The notes under the pieces were generated by a model. That model was not told the origin of the DNA. It was given only the letters and a program-made list of their open reading frames with translations, and did no database searches. From positions 1-64,000 of the forward strand of contig NZ_QQBJ01000017.1 in assembly GCF_003347205.1 (NCBI RefSeq): DNA of 64,000 bases. Direction: 5' to 3'. Positions 50,663-59,830 of this stretch are shown here, in pieces. The position numbers and the translations under genes are program-made. Positions within the stretch are counted from its first letter, which is position 1. Every line of letters begins with the position of its first letter. The DNA comes from Mycolicibacterium moriokaense (GTDB taxonomy: Bacteria > Actinomycetota > Actinomycetes > Mycobacteriales > Mycobacteriaceae).

Positions 50663-51847
50663 AGCGCGGGAGCGGCCGGCCTCTGCCGAATTGCGGGCCC
50701 GGCCCGCGGCAGCCCGACCGATGACCACGCGCATGATTTCGTTGGTTCCTTCGAGAATTCGGTGCACCCGCAGGTCGCGGACGATCTTCTCCAGGCCGTA
50801 CTCGGTGAGATAGCCGTAGCCGCCATGCAACTGCAGGGCCTGGTCGGCAACGGTGAAGCAGGCGTCGGTGACATACCGTTTGGCCATCGCGCACAGCACC
50901 ACCTTGTCGGGATGCCCCTCGTCGAGCGCGGTGGCCGCCCGCCACAGCAGGGTTCGCGACGTTTCCAGCGCTGTCGCCATGTCGGCCAACGTGAATCGGA
51001 TGGTCGGCTCGTCGAGCAGGGCAGCCCCGAACGCCTGGCGGTCGGCCAGGTAGCTCGCCGCCTTGTCGTAGGCCGCCTGTGCGCCGCCCAGCGAGCACGC
51101 CGCGATGTTGATGCGACCGCCGTTGAGCCCGTTCATCGCGATGGAGAACCCGGTGCCTTCGCCGTCCGCGCCGCCGAGCATCGCGTCGGCCGGCACCCGG
51201 GCGCCTTCGAAGATGACCTGGGCCGTCGGTTGGGCATGCCAGCCCATCTTCTCCTCGTTCGCACCGAAACTGACTCCCGGCGTGTCCTTTTCGACGATGA
51301 ATGCGGAGATCCCGCGGGGGCCGTCGGCGCCGGTGCGGGCCATCACGACGTAGACGTCCGATGAGCCGGCGCCGGAGATGAACTGCTTGACGCCGTCGAG
51401 CACGAAATGGTCGCCGTCACGAACGGCCTTGGTGCGCAGCGCGCTGGCATCCGAGCCGGCGCCGGGCTCGGTCAGGCAGTAGCTGGCGATGGCCTCCATC
51501 GAAGCGAGCCTGGGCACCCACGACTTGCGCTGTTCGCGGGTGCCGTACGTGTCGATCATCCACGCGCACATGTTGTGGATGGACAAGAACGCCGCGACGG
51601 TGGGATCGGCGACGGCCAACTGCTCGAAGATGCGCACGGCATCGATGCGGCGCAGCCCGCTGCCGCCGGCGTCCTCGTCGCAGTAAATGGCCGCCATCCC
51701 CAGTTCGGCGGCCTCTCGCAGCTCGTCGACCGGGAAATGATGAGACCTGTCCCATTCCAACGCATTCGGGGCAAGCCGCTTCTCGGCGAACGCCGCCGCC
51801 GTCTCGGCGATGACGCGTTCGTCGTCGTCCAGGCCGAAGAACTGCAC
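50654..51847 (-). CDS. fadE9: Acyl-CoA dehydrogenase (isobutyryl-CoA dehydrogenase-like)
   Basis: A 397-residue flavoprotein, probably acting on isobutyryl-CoA in valine degradation given its place between mmsA and mmsB. Conserved blocks are YCLTEPGAGSDASALRTKA and FISGAGSSDVYVVMARTG, then QLHGGYGYLTEYGLEKIVRD near the C-terminus with RILEGTNEIMRVVIGRA. The Glu of that YGLEKI-type region fits the short-chain dehydrogenase catalytic base. The start is 17 bp after the mmsA stop. Confidence 0.9.
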   Translation of the reverse strand: MQFFGLDDDERVIAETAAAFAEKRLAPNALEWDRSHHFPVDELREAAELGMAAIYCDEDAGGSGLRRIDAVRIFEQLAVADPTVAAFLSIHNMCAWMIDTYGTREQRKSWVPRLASMEAIASYCLTEPGAGSDASALRTKAVRDGDHFVLDGVKQFISGAGSSDVYVVMARTGADGPRGISAFIVEKDTPGVSFGANEEKMGWHAQPTAQVIFEGARVPADAMLGGADGEGTGFSIAMNGLNGGRINIAACSLGGAQAAYDKAASYLADRQAFGAALLDEPTIRFTLADMATALETSRTLLWRAATALDEGHPDKVVLCAMAKRYVTDACFTVADQALQLHGGYGYLTEYGLEKIVRDLRVHRILEGTNEIMRVVIGRAAAGRARNSAEAGRSRASA

Positions 51848-51863
51848 TAGGCGCTTCCCAGCT

Positions 51864-53384
51864 CTACTTCATGGTGGGGATGACGAACTCGGCGCCATCC
51901 TTGATGCCCGACGGCCACCGCTCGGTCACCGTCTTGACCTTCGTGTAGAACTGGATCGACGCCGGGCCGTGCTGGTTGAGATCGCCGAAGCCGGAGCGCT
52001 TCCAGCCGCCGAACGTGTGGTAGGCCACCGGAACCGGGATCGGCACATTCACCCCGACCATGCCGACCTGGACCCGGGAGACGAAGTCGCGGGCGGTGTC
52101 GCCGTCGCGAGTGAAAACCGCGACGCCATTGCCGTATTCGTGCTCGGTCGGCAGCCGCAGCGCCTCCTCGTAGTCCTTGGCGCGCACCATGCACAGCACG
52201 GGCCCGAAGATCTCGTCGGTGTAGATCGACATGTCGGTGGTGACGTGATCGAACAGCGTCGGGCCGATGAAGTAGCCGTTCGACAGATCGGCCTCATCGA
52301 AGGTCAGTTCATCGGTGGTGCGTTCGCGTCCGTCGACCACGGCTTCGGCACCCGCCTCCACGCCTGCGGCGATGTAGTCGCGCACGCGCGCCAGGGCGGC
52401 CTCGGTCACCAGCGGGCCGTAGTCGGCCTTGGGGTCGAGACTGTGGCCGACGCGCAACTGGTTGATGCGTTCGACGAGCCTGGCGCGCAACCGGTTTGCG
52501 GTCTCCTCACCGACGGGCACCGCGACGCTGATCGCCATGCACCGCTCGCCCGCGCTGCCGTATCCGGCGCCGATCAGCGCGTCGACGGCCTGGTCCAGGT
52601 CGGCGTCGGGCATCACGATCATGTGGTTCTTCGCGCCGCCGAAGCACTGCGAACGCTTGCCGCTGGCTGCGGCGTGCGAGTAGATGTATTGCGCGATGTC
52701 GGAGCTGCCGACGAAGCCGACGGCCTTGATGTCGGGGTGTTCGAGGATGGCGTCGACGGCCTCCTTGTCGCCCTGCACGACCTGGAAGACCCCCGGCGGC
52801 AGACCGGCCTCTCCGAACAGCTCGGCCAGCCGCAGCGGGACCGACGGGTCGCGCTCGGACGGCTTGAGGATGAACGCGTTCCCGCATGCCAGCGCGGGCC
52901 CGGCCTTCCACAACGGAATCATCGCCGGGAAGTTGAACGGCGTGATACCCGCGACGACACCGAGCGGCTGGCGGATCGAGTAGACGTCGATGCCGGAGCC
53001 GGCACCCTCGGTGAACTCGCCCTTGAGCAGGTGCGGGATGCCGATCGCGAACTCGATCACCTCGATGCCGCGCTGCACGTCGCCCTTGGAGTCGGGGACC
53101 GTCTTGCCGTGCTCCAGGCTGAGGAGTTCGGCCAACTCCTCCACGTTGGCGTTGACCAACTCGATGAACTTCATCATCACGCGTGCCCGGCGCTGCGGGT
53201 TCCAGGCCGCCCACTCCTTCTGGGCTTCCACCGCGGAGGCCACCGCGGTGTCGACGTCGGCGGCCGAGGCCATCAGCACCTGGGCCTGTACCTCACCGGT
53301 GCTGGGGTTCATCACGTCGGCGGTGCGCGTCGACGCCAGGTTGCTGCGACGGCCGTCGATGAAATGCGGAATCTGAGTGGTCAC
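51864..53384 (-). CDS. mmsA: CoA-acylating methylmalonate-semialdehyde dehydrogenase
   Basis: Converts methylmalonate semialdehyde to propionyl-CoA in valine (and inositol) catabolism. The 506-residue ALDH-fold enzyme has VVAGITPFNFPAMIPLWKAG, GGAKNHMIVMPDADLDQAV and the nucleophilic Cys in GSAGERCMAISVAVPVG. The GERCMA context is characteristic of MmsA and differs from the GEAC context of the enzyme at 13653. It is the first gene of the leftward operon, with an 18-bp palindrome 41 bp upstream of its start. Confidence 0.94.
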   Translation of the reverse strand: MTTQIPHFIDGRRSNLASTRTADVMNPSTGEVQAQVLMASAADVDTAVASAVEAQKEWAAWNPQRRARVMMKFIELVNANVEELAELLSLEHGKTVPDSKGDVQRGIEVIEFAIGIPHLLKGEFTEGAGSGIDVYSIRQPLGVVAGITPFNFPAMIPLWKAGPALACGNAFILKPSERDPSVPLRLAELFGEAGLPPGVFQVVQGDKEAVDAILEHPDIKAVGFVGSSDIAQYIYSHAAASGKRSQCFGGAKNHMIVMPDADLDQAVDALIGAGYGSAGERCMAISVAVPVGEETANRLRARLVERINQLRVGHSLDPKADYGPLVTEAALARVRDYIAAGVEAGAEAVVDGRERTTDELTFDEADLSNGYFIGPTLFDHVTTDMSIYTDEIFGPVLCMVRAKDYEEALRLPTEHEYGNGVAVFTRDGDTARDFVSRVQVGMVGVNVPIPVPVAYHTFGGWKRSGFGDLNQHGPASIQFYTKVKTVTERWPSGIKDGAEFVIPTMK

Positions 53385-53424
53385 GAGCGGGTCCCTCGAC
53401 AGAGAATTGCCAAATACTTCTAAA

Positions 53425-53442
53425 TACTAGGACATCCTAGTA
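53425..53442. promoter_or_regulatory. 18-bp palindromic operator upstream of mmsA
   Basis: TACTAGGACATCCTAGTA has two exact 8-bp arms around CA, in an AT-rich island in front of mmsA. The sequence CTAGGA-n2-TCCTAG looks like a TetR- or GntR-type operator. No regulator gene is adjacent, so the protein that binds is unknown. The palindrome does not resemble the ATTGTCAACAAT sites. Confidence 0.6.
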
Positions 53443-53482
53443 ACGCCGCGGGAGCCCGCGCAAGGGCCTACGAGCGGGCAGG

Positions 53483-54358
53483 TCAGCCGAGTTCGGCGAG
53501 CTGGCCGAACGCAGGAGCCATGCCGTCGATCCAGGCGGCGGGCGAACCCGTGGTCGGCATGGTGATCGCGGTCTGCACGCCGAGTTTCGCGTAGTCGGCC
53601 ATCTGCGCGACGAACGCGTCGCGTGTCTCCGGGCTGTAGCGCGGGTTGTTGGCCATCACCGTCGTCCGGATCGTGTCGTAGTCGCGGCCGACGTCGTCGC
53701 AGTGCCGTCGCAGCACGTTGAGTTTGTGCTCGACCTCCTCCGGTGTACTGGCGAACAGATTGCAGGCGTCGCCGTACTGGGCGACCAGTCGCAGCGTCTT
53801 GCGCTCGCCGCTGCCGCCGATCATCACCTTGGGCCGGTTGATCGGCTGCGGATTGCACAGCGTTTCCTCCAACCGGTAGTGCTTGCCGGTGTAGGGGCCG
53901 TCGTTGTCCGGGTCCCACATCTGATCGCAGATCTGCAGGGCCTCCTCGAGTCGCTCGAAGCGCTCGGCCAGCGGCGGGTAGGGCACGCCCAGCCCGCGGT
54001 GCTCGCGTTCGAACCAGGCGGCGCCGATGCCCAGCACCGCCCGTCCGCCGGACAGCACGTCCAGCGTCGTGACGGTCTTGGCCAGGATGCCGGGGTGGCG
54101 GTAGGTCACGCCGGTGACGAGCAGGCCGAGGCTGACGGTCGAGGTGTGGGCGGCAAGGTAGCCCAGCGACGTGTAGCCCTCGAGCATGTTCGCCTCGGCG
54201 GGCAGACCGGTCGGCTCGATCTGGAAGAAGTGGTCCATGAACGACAGCCAGTTGGCGCCGGAGGCCTCGACGGCGGCGCCGAGGTTGGCCAGCTCGCCGG
54301 CGATGGCGGTGGTGCCGCCGTCGATGTCGAAAATGGGCACGTGGATGCCGACGTCCAT
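53483..54358 (-). CDS. LLM class F420-dependent oxidoreductase
   Basis: A 291-residue luciferase-like protein starting MDVGIHVPIFDIDGGTTAI. Blocks typical of the TIGR03560-like subgroup are VSLGLLVTGVTYRHPGILAK, GGRAVLGIGAAWFEREHRGL and NRPKVMIGGSGERKTLRLVA. F420 is the likely cofactor; the substrate is unknown. It is transcribed leftward toward mmsA but separated from it by the operator region, and is divergent from the secreted-protein gene. Confidence 0.8.
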   Translation of the reverse strand: MDVGIHVPIFDIDGGTTAIAGELANLGAAVEASGANWLSFMDHFFQIEPTGLPAEANMLEGYTSLGYLAAHTSTVSLGLLVTGVTYRHPGILAKTVTTLDVLSGGRAVLGIGAAWFEREHRGLGVPYPPLAERFERLEEALQICDQMWDPDNDGPYTGKHYRLEETLCNPQPINRPKVMIGGSGERKTLRLVAQYGDACNLFASTPEEVEHKLNVLRRHCDDVGRDYDTIRTTVMANNPRYSPETRDAFVAQMADYAKLGVQTAITMPTTGSPAAWIDGMAPAFGQLAELG

Positions 54359-54530
54359 GACTAGAACTCCTCGGGAGTGGGTGGGGCTGGCGATCGGCGC
54401 GGTCCGCAGTGACCGGCCTCACACGGATACAAGTCCGAAGTGCGGCGATGCATTCCGCTCTCGCGAAACCTGGGAAAAGAATCTCCCGTTCGGCGCGCAC
54501 CGATGCGTTGGTCGTTTACGGTGTCGTCTC

Positions 54531-55730
54531 ATGGGTGCAGCAAAGGGGTATCTGACGGCGGTGGTGGCGGGCGCGATGACCGCCGGAATCGGGGCGGCCA
54601 ACATGGTGGCGGCGCCCGAGCCCGACGATTCCGTCGCGATCACGGAATCGGACCTGGCCGCAGTCGAGATCCCGATCATCGACATCGGCCCCACACCGGG
54701 CCCGTTGTCGGTCTGGCGCTACCTCGCGGTGCAAGCGGGTACCAACCCACTATTGCTGGGTCTGATCCAGAACGCCGGGAACACCTACGACCTCCCCGGA
54801 CTGACCACGACGGTCGACTCCAGCACCAACTGGTTCGTCTCGGCCGCCCGCACAGCCGACGGCCTCGACTTCGGTTCGCAGTCGGAGCAGACGCAGTCAA
54901 ACGCTTTCGACCTCCTCGGTGTTCTGAGTAGCTCGGCCGACCAGTCCACCGGAAGGGAGCTGAACTTCACCCCGCTTTTCGGCGGCTCCAAGGGCATCGG
55001 CGCAGGCCTCAACGGCACTTTGGGGGAATCCGACGTGACGCGCAGCCTCCAGTTCCTCGGCAGCGGACTCGACGCCACCGGACAGAGAACAGTCGGCGCG
55101 TTCGACGGCGAGCTGGCGCTGCTGCCATGGGACGGATTCCAGGCAACCGCTGGGGGGACGGCGATCGACACACATCCCGAACTCGGCTTCAACCTCGGGT
55201 CGTTGACAGGCTCTGCGGGCGGCAACGGCCGTCTCAGCGGCGAAGCCGGACTGTGCCTGGGCTCCGCGCAATCGAGTTCGAGCTGTGGTGGCAGAACCGC
55301 ATTCCTGACAGTCGGCGCACCGGTGGACGGAGGCCTGACACTCGCGGGAAACAACATCATTTCGGGTGACTTCTCCACCAACGAGGTTGCGCTTGCGCTT
55401 AAAGATGGCCAGTTCTCGGCGCAGGGCGCGGTCGGTGGCACCGTGAAGATCGGAAATCTCGAGATCGGGCGTCCCATTCCGATCGACATCCAGATCCCGC
55501 GTACGTCGTCGACGATGCTGTCGAGCCGGCAGGCGCCGACGGTCAGGACCTCGTTCGTCGCCGTTCCCGGCGAATCCGCGTCGGACAACGCGGGTTCGTC
55601 CACCGGACGGCATGCCGCCAAAGATGGGGTCAACGCGGCCATTTCGAATGTGCAGAAGGTCGTCAAGGCGACCGTCTCGAACGCCACCCAGTCGAAGCCG
55701 AAGCACGCCAAGCCGGACGCCGAGGATTAG
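54531..55730 (+). CDS. Secreted Gly/Ser-rich protein of unknown function
   Basis: A 399-residue exported protein, no family recognised. The N-terminus is MGAAKGYLTAVVAGAMTAGI followed by GAANMVAAPEPDD, which fits a signal peptide cut near residue 30. The body (about 70-310) is low in Lys and rich in Gly, Ser, Leu and Thr, with alternating blocks such as FNLGSLTGSAGGNGRLSGEA that suggest beta-structure. Two Cys (CLGSAQSSSSC) may form a disulfide. The tail is basic (KPKHAKPDAED). ATG at 54531 is chosen as the first codon before the signal sequence. It overlaps the convergent hydratase gene by four bases. Confidence 0.65.
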   Translation: MGAAKGYLTAVVAGAMTAGIGAANMVAAPEPDDSVAITESDLAAVEIPIIDIGPTPGPLSVWRYLAVQAGTNPLLLGLIQNAGNTYDLPGLTTTVDSSTNWFVSAARTADGLDFGSQSEQTQSNAFDLLGVLSSSADQSTGRELNFTPLFGGSKGIGAGLNGTLGESDVTRSLQFLGSGLDATGQRTVGAFDGELALLPWDGFQATAGGTAIDTHPELGFNLGSLTGSAGGNGRLSGEAGLCLGSAQSSSSCGGRTAFLTVGAPVDGGLTLAGNNIISGDFSTNEVALALKDGQFSAQGAVGGTVKIGNLEIGRPIPIDIQIPRTSSTMLSSRQAPTVRTSFVAVPGESASDNAGSSTGRHAAKDGVNAAISNVQKVVKATVSNATQSKPKHAKPDAED

Positions 55731-56428
55731 ACCTCGCCCAGCAGGAACCGCTCGAAGACGCGGTCGTGTTCGACCGCGAACGCCTCGGGGAAGTCCGCCC
55801 CCGCGCTCGATACGAGATAGCGCTTGGTGGCCTCCAGTGCGGGCTGCGGCGCCTCGAGAATCACGCGAGCCGTGGCCATCGCCTCGTCTGTCAGGCGATC
55901 GGCGTCCACGATCGTGTTCACCAGACCGATCCGATGTGCCTCGGCCGCATCGACTTTGCGTCCGGTCAGGCACAGCTCGCGCGCAATGCCCGCGCCGACG
56001 ATCCACTGCAGCGGCGTGAACAGCGGGGGAGCGCCGAACTTGATCTCGGGATGGGCGAAGACGGCGTTCGGCGTCGCGATCCGGATGTCGCACAGCAGAA
56101 CAAGGTCGAAGCCGCCGCCGACAGCGGCACCGTCGACCGCGACGATCACCGGCTTCGGGAACCCCCACACCGCCAGGTGGTAGCGCCTCGAGCTGTCGCG
56201 GATAGTGCGCGCCAACTCGGGCTTCGCGAACTCCTTGAGGTCGAAGCCCGCGCAGAACGTCGTACCCGACGCCGTGAGCACCACGGCGCGGACGCGCTCG
56301 TCCGTCGTCCACGCCTCGAGGGCGTCGCTGATCGCGTCGCGCATCGCGATGGACAGCGCATTGCGGCGCTCGGGTGCATCCAGGTGAAGCGTCGCGACGC
56401 CGTCGGGGTGAATCTCGGCCGTCAGCAT
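55727..56428 (-). CDS. Enoyl-CoA hydratase/isomerase family protein
   Basis: A 233-residue crotonase-fold protein. The first oxyanion-hole block is TFCAGFDLKEFA; the second is AVGGGFDLVLLCDIRIAT, with APPLFTPLQWIVG following where catalytic residues often lie. The expected second Glu of hydratases is not evident, so isomerase or another crotonase reaction is possible. ATG at 56428 (MLTAEIHPDGVATLHLD) is preferred over the frame to 56569, which runs into rmlC. Confidence 0.82.
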   Translation of the reverse strand: MLTAEIHPDGVATLHLDAPERRNALSIAMRDAISDALEAWTTDERVRAVVLTASGTTFCAGFDLKEFAKPELARTIRDSSRRYHLAVWGFPKPVIVAVDGAAVGGGFDLVLLCDIRIATPNAVFAHPEIKFGAPPLFTPLQWIVGAGIARELCLTGRKVDAAEAHRIGLVNTIVDADRLTDEAMATARVILEAPQPALEATKRYLVSSAGADFPEAFAVEHDRVFERFLLGEV

Positions 56429-56450
56429 GGGTCGCCACGCTACTCGCGGC

Positions 56451-57053
56451 TCAGTCGCGGCGGCGCAGTTCGTCGACGAACGCCGTAGCGTCGTCCCAGG
56501 TCGGCAGCAGGCCCGCGGCCTCGACGTCCGCGAGCGACGGCGCTGCGGCGTCGCGGCCGGACAACACATGCTCGGCGCCCGGCCAATCGATGCCCAAGGC
56601 CGGGTCGGTGGCGTTGATGGTGTGCTCGCGAGCCGGGTCGTAACCGGCGGAGCAGAGGTACATCACCGTCGAATCATCCTGCAGAGCAAGGAAACCGTGC
56701 GCCAGCCCTTCGCTGAGATACACCGAGCGACGGTCGGTGTCGTCCAGCAGCACCGAATCCCACTTGCCGAATGTCGGTGAACCGACCCGGATGTCGACGA
56801 CGACGTCGAACACCGAGCCGCGCACACAGGTGACGTACTTCGCCTGGCTCGGTGGCAGTTGAGCGAAGTGCAGGCCGCGAAGCACACCCGCCTTCGACAC
56901 CGAGCAGTTCGCCTGCCGCAGGTCCAGCCGGTGCCCGGCGAACTCTCGAAACCCGGAGTCGGTGAACCACTCGAAGAACACCCCGCGGTCGTCGGCGTGC
57001 TGGCGCGGGGTGATCTCCCAGGCTCCCGGAACGGCGAGTTCGCGTGCCCCCAT
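56451..57053 (-). CDS. rmlC: dTDP-4-dehydrorhamnose 3,5-epimerase
   Basis: Third step of dTDP-L-rhamnose synthesis, needed for the rhamnose linker between arabinogalactan and peptidoglycan in mycobacteria. The 200-residue cupin has DDRGVFFEWFTDSGFREF, SVSKAGVLRGLHFAQ with the catalytic His, and LSEGLAHGFLALQDDSTVMY. The start is one base after the rmlB stop, so the two form an operon in the order rmlB-rmlC. Confidence 0.94.
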   Translation of the reverse strand: MGARELAVPGAWEITPRQHADDRGVFFEWFTDSGFREFAGHRLDLRQANCSVSKAGVLRGLHFAQLPPSQAKYVTCVRGSVFDVVVDIRVGSPTFGKWDSVLLDDTDRRSVYLSEGLAHGFLALQDDSTVMYLCSAGYDPAREHTINATDPALGIDWPGAEHVLSGRDAAAPSLADVEAAGLLPTWDDATAFVDELRRRD

Positions 57054-57054
57054 G

Positions 57055-58077
<1,023 letters not shown>

Positions 58078-58929
58078 CTAGCCCGCCAGCCCCAGTGGCC
58101 CCGCCAGTTCCTTCAGCGTCGGCACCAGCTTGTCCGAGCCGCCCAGCACCTGGATCGCGACGTGGTCGGCGCCGGCCTGTAGGTGCTCGTCGAGGCGCGC
58201 GGCGATCGCGTCGGGTGAGCCGTAGGCCACCACACCGTCGATCAGCCGGTCACTGCCGGGCTCCGCAAGATCCTTGTCGGTGAAGCCGAGCCGCTTCCAG
58301 TTGTTCAGGTAGTTGCTCAGGTTCAGATAGAAGTCGACGGTGCTCCTGCCGATCTCGCGGGCCTCGTCGACGTCCTCGGTCAGCACGACCTTGTGCTCGG
58401 GTGCCAGAAATACAGTGGGACCGACCAATTCGCGCGCCGAGCCGGTGTGCTCCGGCGTCGTCAGATAGGGATGGGCGCCCGCGCTGCGCTCCGCGGCCAG
58501 CTTGAGCACCTTGGGGCCCAGCGCCGCGACCACCCGGCGGCTGGTCGGCACCTTCGCGGCGTCCAGCGCGTCGAGGTATTCGACCAGCACGTCGTACGGC
58601 TTGCGGTACTCGTCGGTGTGCTCGGGATGGCCGATGCCGATGCCGAGCAGGAACCGGCCCGGGTAGGCCTCCTCCACGCGGTGGTACGCCTCGGCGACCT
58701 CCTTGGCGGGAGCGGTCCAGACGTTGATGATGCCGGTGGCCACCGCTAGCGTCTCGGTCTGCTCGAGGATCGGCTCGACGTAGTTCAGGTCGCCCGCGGG
58801 CGACCCGCCGATCCAGAGGGCGCCGTATCCCAGCTTCTCGATCTCGGCGGCCTGCTCCGGCTCGGGCGCGCCGAACGTCCACACGCCGTAGCGGCCCATG
58901 TCGGGCTTGAGCTGGACAGCGTCAGTCAT
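58078..58929 (-). CDS. LLM class F420-dependent oxidoreductase, TIGR03620-like, copy 2
   Basis: A 283-residue protein of the TIGR03620-like F420 group: GYGALWIGGSPAGDLNYVEP, GRFLLGIGIGHPEHTDEYRK and VVAALGPKVLKLAAERSAGA. It is a close paralog of the gene just upstream at 58926, sharing long identical blocks such as VLKL(A/S)AERSAGAHPYLTTPEH. The genes overlap by four bases, so they form a tandem duplication next to rmlB. M. tuberculosis has one such gene beside rmlB as I recall. Confidence 0.82.
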   Translation of the reverse strand: MTDAVQLKPDMGRYGVWTFGAPEPEQAAEIEKLGYGALWIGGSPAGDLNYVEPILEQTETLAVATGIINVWTAPAKEVAEAYHRVEEAYPGRFLLGIGIGHPEHTDEYRKPYDVLVEYLDALDAAKVPTSRRVVAALGPKVLKLAAERSAGAHPYLTTPEHTGSARELVGPTVFLAPEHKVVLTEDVDEAREIGRSTVDFYLNLSNYLNNWKRLGFTDKDLAEPGSDRLIDGVVAYGSPDAIAARLDEHLQAGADHVAIQVLGGSDKLVPTLKELAGPLGLAG

Positions 58930-59801
58930 GCGGGTCCCCCTTGCGATTGGTGATTCACGCCTAGGCCGAGTGGCCCGGCCAGCTCAGCGAGTGCAGGCAC
59001 CAGCTTGTCAGGTCCGGTCAGCACCTGCACGGGCACGTGGTCGGCCCCGGCGGCGATGTGCTCGGAGAGCCGGGCGGCGATCTGATCGGGCGTGCCGTAG
59101 GCGACCACGGCGTCGACCAGCCGGTCGCTACCTGGCTTGGCGACCTCTGCGTCGGTGAAGCCCAGCCGCTTCCAGCTGTTCAGGTAGTTGGCCAGGTTGA
59201 GATAGATCTCCAGCGCCTTGCGCCCGGTGGCGCGGGCTTTCTCTGCGTCGGTCGTTGGCACCACCTTGTGTTCGGGGGCGATGAGCGCATCGGGGCCGAC
59301 GAGTTTGCGTGCTTCGGCGGTGTGCTCGGGCGTCGTGAGATACGGGTGCGCGCCTGCCGAGCGCTCCGCCGACAGCTTCAGCACTTTCGGGCCGAGCGCC
59401 GCGACCACGCGGCTGTCCTTCGGCACGCCGTGCTCGTCGAGTTTGTCGAGGTAGTCGGTGAGCGCGTCGATCGGCTTGCGGTATTGCTGGTGCGCCTCGG
59501 GATGTCCGACGCCGATGCCGAGGATGAAGCGGCCCGGATAGGCCTTCTCGATGCGGTGAAACGACTCGGCGGTGGGTCCCGGCTCGGCGGTCCAGATGTT
59601 GACGATCCCGGTGGCCAGCTTCAGCTTCGACGTCTGCCCCAGGATGGGGTCCACCCAGGACAACTCGGCGGCCGGCGAGCCGCCCGCCCAGATGGCCCCG
59701 TAGCCGAGGGCCTCGATGTCGCGCAACTGCTGTGGACTCAACTGCTGCCACATCGAATGGTGGCCGAATACGCCGAACGTGCCGAGGTTGGGTTTCGCCA
59801 T
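58926..59801 (-). CDS. LLM class F420-dependent oxidoreductase, TIGR03620-like, copy 1
   Basis: A 291-residue paralog of the next gene. Shared blocks are GYGAIWAGGSPAAELSWVDP, GRFILGIGVGHPEAHQQYRK and VVAALGPKVLKLSAERSAGA. The start at 59801 (MAKPNLGTFGVFGHHSMWQQ) is chosen since the frame upstream runs into the kinase gene. The C-terminus has a short extra tail (NHQSQGGPA). It lies 29 bp after the kinase stop and may be co-transcribed with it. The F420 cofactor is expected for the family; substrate unknown. Confidence 0.82.
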   Translation of the reverse strand: MAKPNLGTFGVFGHHSMWQQLSPQQLRDIEALGYGAIWAGGSPAAELSWVDPILGQTSKLKLATGIVNIWTAEPGPTAESFHRIEKAYPGRFILGIGVGHPEAHQQYRKPIDALTDYLDKLDEHGVPKDSRVVAALGPKVLKLSAERSAGAHPYLTTPEHTAEARKLVGPDALIAPEHKVVPTTDAEKARATGRKALEIYLNLANYLNSWKRLGFTDAEVAKPGSDRLVDAVVAYGTPDQIAARLSEHIAAGADHVPVQVLTGPDKLVPALAELAGPLGLGVNHQSQGGPA

Positions 59802-59830
59802 GAACTCTGGAACCTTTGGCGAGGCGGCGG

